The position numbers and the translations under genes were made by a program. 64,000 nt of DNA from Saccharopolyspora hirsuta (GTDB lineage: Bacteria > Actinomycetota > Actinomycetes > Mycobacteriales > Pseudonocardiaceae). The stretch is taken from positions 434,001-498,000 of the forward strand of contig NZ_VWPH01000006.1 of the NCBI RefSeq assembly GCF_008630535.1. The letters run 5' to 3'. This document shows, piece after piece, positions 60,032 to 64,000 of this stretch; position 1 is the first letter of the stretch, and every line of letters begins with the position of its first letter. A model generated the notes under the pieces. It did no database searches, was not told the origin of the DNA, and saw nothing but the letters and a program-made list of their open reading frames with translations.

Positions 60032-60859
60032 GTGACTCCTGTGCTGCTGGACGGCGGACGGCTGCGGGCCCGGTTGGTCGACGACGGGCCGTACGCCGCG
60101 CTCGACGTGGTGACCGTGACGGGTTCGACGAACACCGACCTGGCGGCCGCCGCCGGTCGGGGTGCGGCGGACCGGACCGTGCTGATCGCCGAGGAGCAGC
60201 AGGCCGGGCGCGGCCGGATGCAGCGCCAGTGGACCTCGCCGCGCGGTCGCGGGCTGTTCGTGAGCGTTCTGCTGCGGCCCGACGTGCCGCAGTCCACCGT
60301 CTCCTGGCTGCCGCTGATCGCCGGTGTCGCGCTGGCCGAGACCGTCCAGCGCACCACCGGGGTGCGCGCCTCCCTGAAGTGGCCCAACGACCTGCTGCTC
60401 GGCAGCGGCGAGGAGTGGCTGAAGGCGGCCGGGATCCTGGGCGAGGCGGTGGCCGGGCCGGACGGGCTGGCGCTCGTCCTGGGCATGGGCATCAACGTGC
60501 TGCAGGAGCGCGACGAGCTGCCCCGCGGCGCGGGCGGGCTGCCCGCCACCTCGCTGGCCGCGGAGGGCGCGGAGGTCGACCGGGAGGAGTTCGCCGTGGC
60601 GTTGCTCACGGCGTTCGCCGAGGCCGACGACCGCTGGCGGGCCGCGTCGGGGGACGTGGTGGGCAGCGGGCTGCTCGACCGGTACCGGCAGCTGTGCAGC
60701 ACCGTGGGCCAGCAGGTGCGCGTCGAGCTCGGGCCCGATGAGCAGCTGCGGGGCGTCGCGACCGACATCGACGCCGAGGGTCGGCTGGTGGTCCGCGCCG
60801 AGAGCGGCCGGACGACGGCGGTCTCCGCCGGCGACGTGGTGCACGTCCGGCGGGTTTGA
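60032..60859 (+). CDS. birA: biotin-[acetyl-CoA-carboxylase] ligase
   Basis: Biotin protein ligase of 275 aa, group I, without the N-terminal DNA-binding domain found in E. coli BirA. It activates biotin to biotinyl-AMP and attaches it to carboxylase carriers. The biotin/ATP loop GRGRMQRQW is at residues 59-67, the substrate lysine motif is LKWPND, and the C-terminal SH3-like domain (GVATDIDAEGRLVVR) is present. The start is the GTG at 60032. In mycobacteria it is divergent from accD5; here the divergent partner is a nucleotidyltransferase. The PH-domain gene follows, as in mycobacteria. Confidence 0.92.
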   Translation: MTPVLLDGGRLRARLVDDGPYAALDVVTVTGSTNTDLAAAAGRGAADRTVLIAEEQQAGRGRMQRQWTSPRGRGLFVSVLLRPDVPQSTVSWLPLIAGVALAETVQRTTGVRASLKWPNDLLLGSGEEWLKAAGILGEAVAGPDGLALVLGMGINVLQERDELPRGAGGLPATSLAAEGAEVDREEFAVALLTAFAEADDRWRAASGDVVGSGLLDRYRQLCSTVGQQVRVELGPDEQLRGVATDIDAEGRLVVRAESGRTTAVSAGDVVHVRRV

Positions 60860-60936
60860 TCGCCGATGCCGCGTCCGGTCGGCTGCGGCCGGTAACGTGA
60901 TCGGCGACCCGCGAGGCGGTTAGAGGAGGGGAACCG

Positions 60937-61452
60937 GTGGCCTACCCAGACGACCTGCTCGGCGAGGACGAGTACGTGGTCGTGCACAAGCACCCGCACT
61001 GGAAGATGCTGGTCGTCCCGGTGCTGGTCCTCTTCGTGGTCGTCGGTGGCGGGTCCTACCTGGCGGCCCTGGTCGCCCCGTTCTCCTGGCACCTGCCCGC
61101 CTGGATCGCGCTGGCGGTCGTCGGTGCCGTCCTGGTCGTCTGGTTCACCCTCGCCCCGCTGGTGCGCTGGCGCACCACGCACTTCGTGGTCACCACGCAC
61201 CGGCTGATGGTCCGCGAGGGCGTCTTCACCCGCAGCGGCATCGACATCCCGATGTCCCGGATCAACTCGGTGCGCTTCCGGCACGGCCTGATCGACCGGA
61301 TGCTGGGCTGCGGCACGCTGGTCGTCGAGTCCGCCTCGGACGAGCCGCTGGAGTTCGACGACATCCCGCAGGTGGAGAAGGTCCACACGCTGCTGTACCG
61401 CGAGGTCAACGACGACCCGCGGGACGATTGGGGCCGCGGCGAGAGCCGGTGA
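60937..61452 (+). CDS. PH-domain (DUF304) membrane protein
   Basis: Protein of 171 aa with two adjacent transmembrane helices (about residues 27-49 and 53-70) followed by a bacterial PH-like domain (VVTTHRLMVREGVFTRSGIDI, quoted in part, then RINSVRFRHGLIDRMLGCG). It corresponds in position and type to Rv3278c, next to birA in mycobacteria. The function is unknown; the PH-like domain faces the cytoplasm. The GTG start follows GAGGAGGGGAA. Confidence 0.85.
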   Translation: MAYPDDLLGEDEYVVVHKHPHWKMLVVPVLVLFVVVGGGSYLAALVAPFSWHLPAWIALAVVGAVLVVWFTLAPLVRWRTTHFVVTTHRLMVREGVFTRSGIDIPMSRINSVRFRHGLIDRMLGCGTLVVESASDEPLEFDDIPQVEKVHTLLYREVNDDPRDDWGRGESR

Positions 61453-61474
61453 GCCGCTGGACACGGGAGGGCTG

Positions 61475-62425
61475 ATGGGACCGCTGGAGCTGGGTCTGCC
61501 GATGCAGGTGGCCGCGCCGGAGCCGGGCGAGCTGCCGGGCTCGGTGACGATCTGGGAGGTCGGACCGCGCGACGGGCTGCAGAACGAGAAGCAGGCCGTC
61601 CCGGTGGAGGTGAAGCTGGAGTTCCTGCACCGCCTGGCCGACGCCGGGCTGTCGGTGCTGGAGGCGACCAGCTTCGTGCGACCGGAGTGGGTCCCGCAGC
61701 TGGCCGACGCGGCGGAGCTGCTGGCCGGGCTGCAGCGCGCGCCCGGCGTCCGCTACCCGGTGCTGGTGCCGAACGCGCGCGGCCTGGACCGGGCGCTGGA
61801 GTCGCAGGTCCGCGACATCGCGATCTTCGCCTCCGCGACCGAGACGTTCACCCGGCGCAACCTCAACCGCGGTCTGGACGAGCAGTTCGCGATGTTCGAC
61901 CCGGTGGTGCGGCGCGCGGTCGACGAGGGCCTGTCGGTGCGCGGGTACGTCTCGATGTGCTTCGGCGACCCGTGGGAGGGTGCCGTGCCGGTCGAGCAGG
62001 TCGTCTCGGTGGGCAAGCGGCTGCTGGAGATGGGCTGCGACCAGCTGTCGCTGGGCGACACGATCGGCGTGGCCACGCCGGGGCACGTGTCGGCGCTGCT
62101 GCGCGGGTTCGCCGCGGCCGGGGTCGCGGTGGACCAGCTGGCGGTGCACTTCCACGACACCTACGGCCAGGCGCTGTCCAACACCTTCGCCGCCCTGCAG
62201 CACGGCGTGTCCACTGTGGACTCCTCGGCGGGCGGTCTGGGCGGCTGCCCGTACGCCAAGTCGGCCACCGGCAACCTCGCGACCGAGGACCTGGTGTGGA
62301 TGCTCGACGGCCTGGGCATCAAGCACGGCGTCGACCTCGCCAAGCTCGTGGGGACCAGCGTCTGGATGGCCGAGCAGCTCGGGCGCCCGAGCCCGTCGCG
62401 AGTGGTCAAGGCGCTGAGCTCGTGA
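61475..62425 (+). CDS. hydroxymethylglutaryl-CoA lyase
   Basis: TIM-barrel lyase of 316 aa that splits HMG-CoA into acetyl-CoA and acetoacetate, the last step of leucine breakdown. Active-site features are EVGPRDGLQNEK (residues about 28-39, metal-binding Asp and catalytic Arg), the metal-site His pair in AVHFHDTYGQ, and the signature GGCPYAKSATGNLATED with the catalytic Cys. The ATG is preceded by GGGAGG. The stop overlaps the GTG of the cbiZ-like gene. An acyl-CoA lyase of related type cannot be fully excluded. Confidence 0.87.
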   Translation: MGPLELGLPMQVAAPEPGELPGSVTIWEVGPRDGLQNEKQAVPVEVKLEFLHRLADAGLSVLEATSFVRPEWVPQLADAAELLAGLQRAPGVRYPVLVPNARGLDRALESQVRDIAIFASATETFTRRNLNRGLDEQFAMFDPVVRRAVDEGLSVRGYVSMCFGDPWEGAVPVEQVVSVGKRLLEMGCDQLSLGDTIGVATPGHVSALLRGFAAAGVAVDQLAVHFHDTYGQALSNTFAALQHGVSTVDSSAGGLGGCPYAKSATGNLATEDLVWMLDGLGIKHGVDLAKLVGTSVWMAEQLGRPSPSRVVKALSS

Positions 62426-63060
62426 CCGCGCCGAGTCCGGTCCTGCACGCGGTGCAGGACCGGCCGGTGCTGGTCTGGCGGTGCGAGCGGCCGTGGCTGG
62501 CGATCTCCTCGGCGCCCCGGGGCGGCGGCATCGGCCTGCGGAACTGGGTGCTCAACGCGACGGTGGTGACCGACTACGACCACCCCGACCCGACGGCGCA
62601 CGCCGGTGAGATGGCGGCCGAGCTGGGACTGACCGGCGACGGCATCGGCCTGCTCACAGCGGTGGACGTGCGCCACGAGGTCACCGCCGCCGACGGCGGG
62701 GTCCGGGCGAGCGTGACCACCGGCGCGAACGCGCCGGTCTGGGCGGCAGCCCCGGCCGAAGCGCGAGCGTGGGCGCCGGGAACGATCAACGCGGTGTGCT
62801 GGTCGCCGGTCCGGCTGAGCGAGGCGGCCCTGGTGAACTCGGTGGCGACGGTGGCGGAGGCCAAAGCCCAGGCGCTGGTGGAATCCGGGGTCGCGGGTAC
62901 TGGAACGGTCACCGACGCCACGGCGATCCTCTGCCCCGCGGACGGCGAAGCCGAGCTGTACGGCGGGCCGCGGTCGCGGATCGGCGCGGCGCTGGCCCGG
63001 GCCGTTCACGCGGCGGTGACGGCGGGGCTTCGCATCGAGAACCCGCGGCACAGTTCCTGA
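62422..63060 (+). CDS. cbiZ: adenosylcobinamide amidohydrolase
   Basis: CbiZ-family protein of 212 aa, which removes the lower-ligand side from pseudo-cobalamins so that cobinamide can be salvaged for vitamin B12. Family segments include ISSAPRGGGIGLRNWVLNA (about residues 26-44), GLLTAVDV, VTTGANAPVW and GTINAVCW. The GTG overlaps the HMG-CoA lyase stop by 4 bp. No other cobalamin gene or cobalamin riboswitch was seen in the window, so the link with its operon partner is unexplained. Confidence 0.85.
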   Translation: MTAPSPVLHAVQDRPVLVWRCERPWLAISSAPRGGGIGLRNWVLNATVVTDYDHPDPTAHAGEMAAELGLTGDGIGLLTAVDVRHEVTAADGGVRASVTTGANAPVWAAAPAEARAWAPGTINAVCWSPVRLSEAALVNSVATVAEAKAQALVESGVAGTGTVTDATAILCPADGEAELYGGPRSRIGAALARAVHAAVTAGLRIENPRHSS

Positions 63061-63357
63061 ACCGGGGGTTTCTTGCTGCTGACCGGGGTGCGCGGTTGGG
63101 GCTGGGGTGCCGTCTGGGCGACCAGTGGTGATACCGGGGTGGGGTTGGCGGGGAGGGGTGCCGTTGGGCACGGGGTTGGGTTTGGGTTCGAAGCGGTGGG
63201 TGGTTGCGTTGGGGTGTGCAGCGATTTCAATCGAAATCGCCGTCGTTTTCGGGGAATCCTGCGGTTGGGGTGGTGGGGCGATTTCAATCGAGATCGCGTG
63301 AGGTTCGGCACCCGGGGGTTCGGTTGTGGTGTCCGGTTTCTTGGGTTGCGCGGTCCG
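63061..63357. other. intergenic region holding repeat copy B
   Basis: No gene; almost entirely the 213-bp repeat copy B between convergent cbiZ and the MaoC-like gene. Its open frames mirror those of copy A. Confidence 0.6.
63118..63330 (+). repeat. 213-bp inverted repeat, copy B
   Basis: Reverse-complement partner of 59331-59543 with 4 mismatches. It contains palindromes at 63221-63240 (perfect) and 63278-63297 (one mismatch). Confidence 0.9.
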
Positions 63358-63807
63358 TCAGTCCTGCTCTCGGGTGCCGAACATGGCTACGAAGGTGAAG
63401 CGGAGGACTCGCTCTCCGTTCCGGTCTGCCGTGCCGGTGATCTCCACCAGGCCGAGGTTCGGTTTGCTCTGGGAGCGGCGTTGGCTGTTGACCTCCATGC
63501 CCAGGTGCAGGACGTCGCCCGGGAATACCGGGGCCAGCCAGGCAAGTTCGTTGCCGCCCGGTGAGCCCTGGGAGGTCGAGTCCGCCAGGACGTGGTCCAC
63601 GTAGCCGCGCATCCACAGGGAGGCCGTGAACCAGCCGGAGGCGCACAGGCCGCCGAGGACCGAGTTGCGCCCCGCCTCTTCGTCGAGGTGGAACGGTTGC
63701 GGGTCGAAGCGCTCCGCGAAGGCCAGCATCTCCGCTCGGTCCACCTCCACCTTGCCCAGGTCGAAGGTGCGGCCGGGGGTCAGGTCTTCGTACGCGATCG
63801 TCGGCAT
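63358..63807 (-). CDS. MaoC-like acyl dehydratase (hot-dog fold)
   Basis: Protein of 149 aa with one MaoC-type hot-dog domain. The hydratase-like motif FAERFDPQPFHLDEEAG (residues about 29-45) contains the Asp and His of (R)-specific enoyl-CoA hydratases. WFTASLWMRGY and GDVLHLGMEV follow. It is probably an acyl-CoA dehydratase or thioester-binding protein; the precise chain is unknown. The start is the ATG at 63807 after GGGGC; an open frame runs further upstream without a domain. The last 190 bp of the window beyond it show no complete gene. Confidence 0.8.
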   Translation of the reverse strand: MPTIAYEDLTPGRTFDLGKVEVDRAEMLAFAERFDPQPFHLDEEAGRNSVLGGLCASGWFTASLWMRGYVDHVLADSTSQGSPGGNELAWLAPVFPGDVLHLGMEVNSQRRSQSKPNLGLVEITGTADRNGERVLRFTFVAMFGTREQD

Positions 63808-64000
63808 TGCCCCATGGTCCCAGCCCGGGTTCGGCCGCTCGGCGAGACGGTGCTCACACCGGGTGATCGGGGGTTTCGGACATTCCGGTGCGATGGCAGG
63901 TCGGGGCGGAAAAAGCCGGGGCGGACGTGGAACCATCTGCGCTGCGGGGCACGTCCAAGTCGCGACGTGCGGTCTGCGGTTCACCGGGCCGCGGACGACC

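Noticed and set aside
62422-63060. Cobalamin riboswitch upstream of cbiZ
   Set aside because: cbiZ overlaps the preceding gene and no B12-box or long structured leader is present.

Overview
The window is very GC-rich DNA with dense genes, many GTG starts, 4-bp ATGA/GTGA gene overlaps and long GC-rich terminators. These traits, plus an EspG/PPE-like/DUF3558 cluster and conserved neighbourhoods shared with mycobacteria, point to a chromosome of a Pseudonocardiaceae-type actinomycete (a Saccharopolyspora-like organism is my best guess, by inference). No rRNA, tRNA, CRISPR, transposase or phage gene was seen.

Layout. 0.1-3.6 kb: formaldehyde dehydrogenase, a flavin monooxygenase and its divergent TetR regulator with a phased operator array. 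3.6-8.3 kb: a structured interspersed repeat (two copies), upp, a chitinase with two DasR-type sites, a second TetR gene and a CopG/Doc toxin-antitoxin pair whose toxin motif is degenerate. 8.5-13.3 kb: flavodoxin-like reductase, pmmB, purine nucleoside phosphorylase and a membrane Ser/Thr kinase. 13.8-19.8 kb: a complete seven-gene Mrp cation/proton antiporter operon. 20.6-23.4 kb: two M20 amidohydrolases. 24.1-28.8 kb: two FGGY sugar kinases, a HAD phosphatase and a DeoR regulator. 28.9-33.6 kb: a gamma-glutamylcyclotransferase-like protein, LpdA-type flavoprotein, DCC protein, TPR protein and metallo-hydrolase. 33.7-38.3 kb: a macrolide-type glycosyltransferase behind a possible leader peptide, SDR, LtrA and LysR. 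38.3-41.9 kb: an oxidative deoxysugar (L-fucose type) operon. 42.0-43.4 kb: NmrA-type protein behind a SoxR-like promoter, and an ABM monooxygenase. 43.5-48.9 kb: glycerol regulon glpK-glpF/glpR/glpD. 49.1-52.5 kb: orphan type VII secretion accessory cluster. 52.6-63.8 kb: dicarboxylate symporter, maf, three secreted enzymes, a nucleotidyltransferase, birA, PH-domain protein, HMG-CoA lyase, CbiZ and a MaoC-like protein; a near-identical 213-bp inverted repeat brackets the last block.

How it fits together. Several stretches keep the relative order and strand of M. tuberculosis Rv3302c-Rv3309c (glpD2, lpdA, amiA1, amiB1, deoD, pmmB, upp) and Rv3278c-Rv3282 (PH protein, birA, maf), as I recall that map, with large accessory insertions. 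The lifestyle read-out is a soil saprophyte: chitin, polysaccharide, protein and peptide breakdown, glycerol, fucose and pentitol-type sugar use, plus drug and redox defence. The most unusual DNA is non-coding: two ~155-bp repeats whose stems differ by compensatory changes, a family of GC(G/A)NTTTC-N4-GAAANYGC palindromes including a perfect 48-bp one, and the 213-bp inverted repeats.
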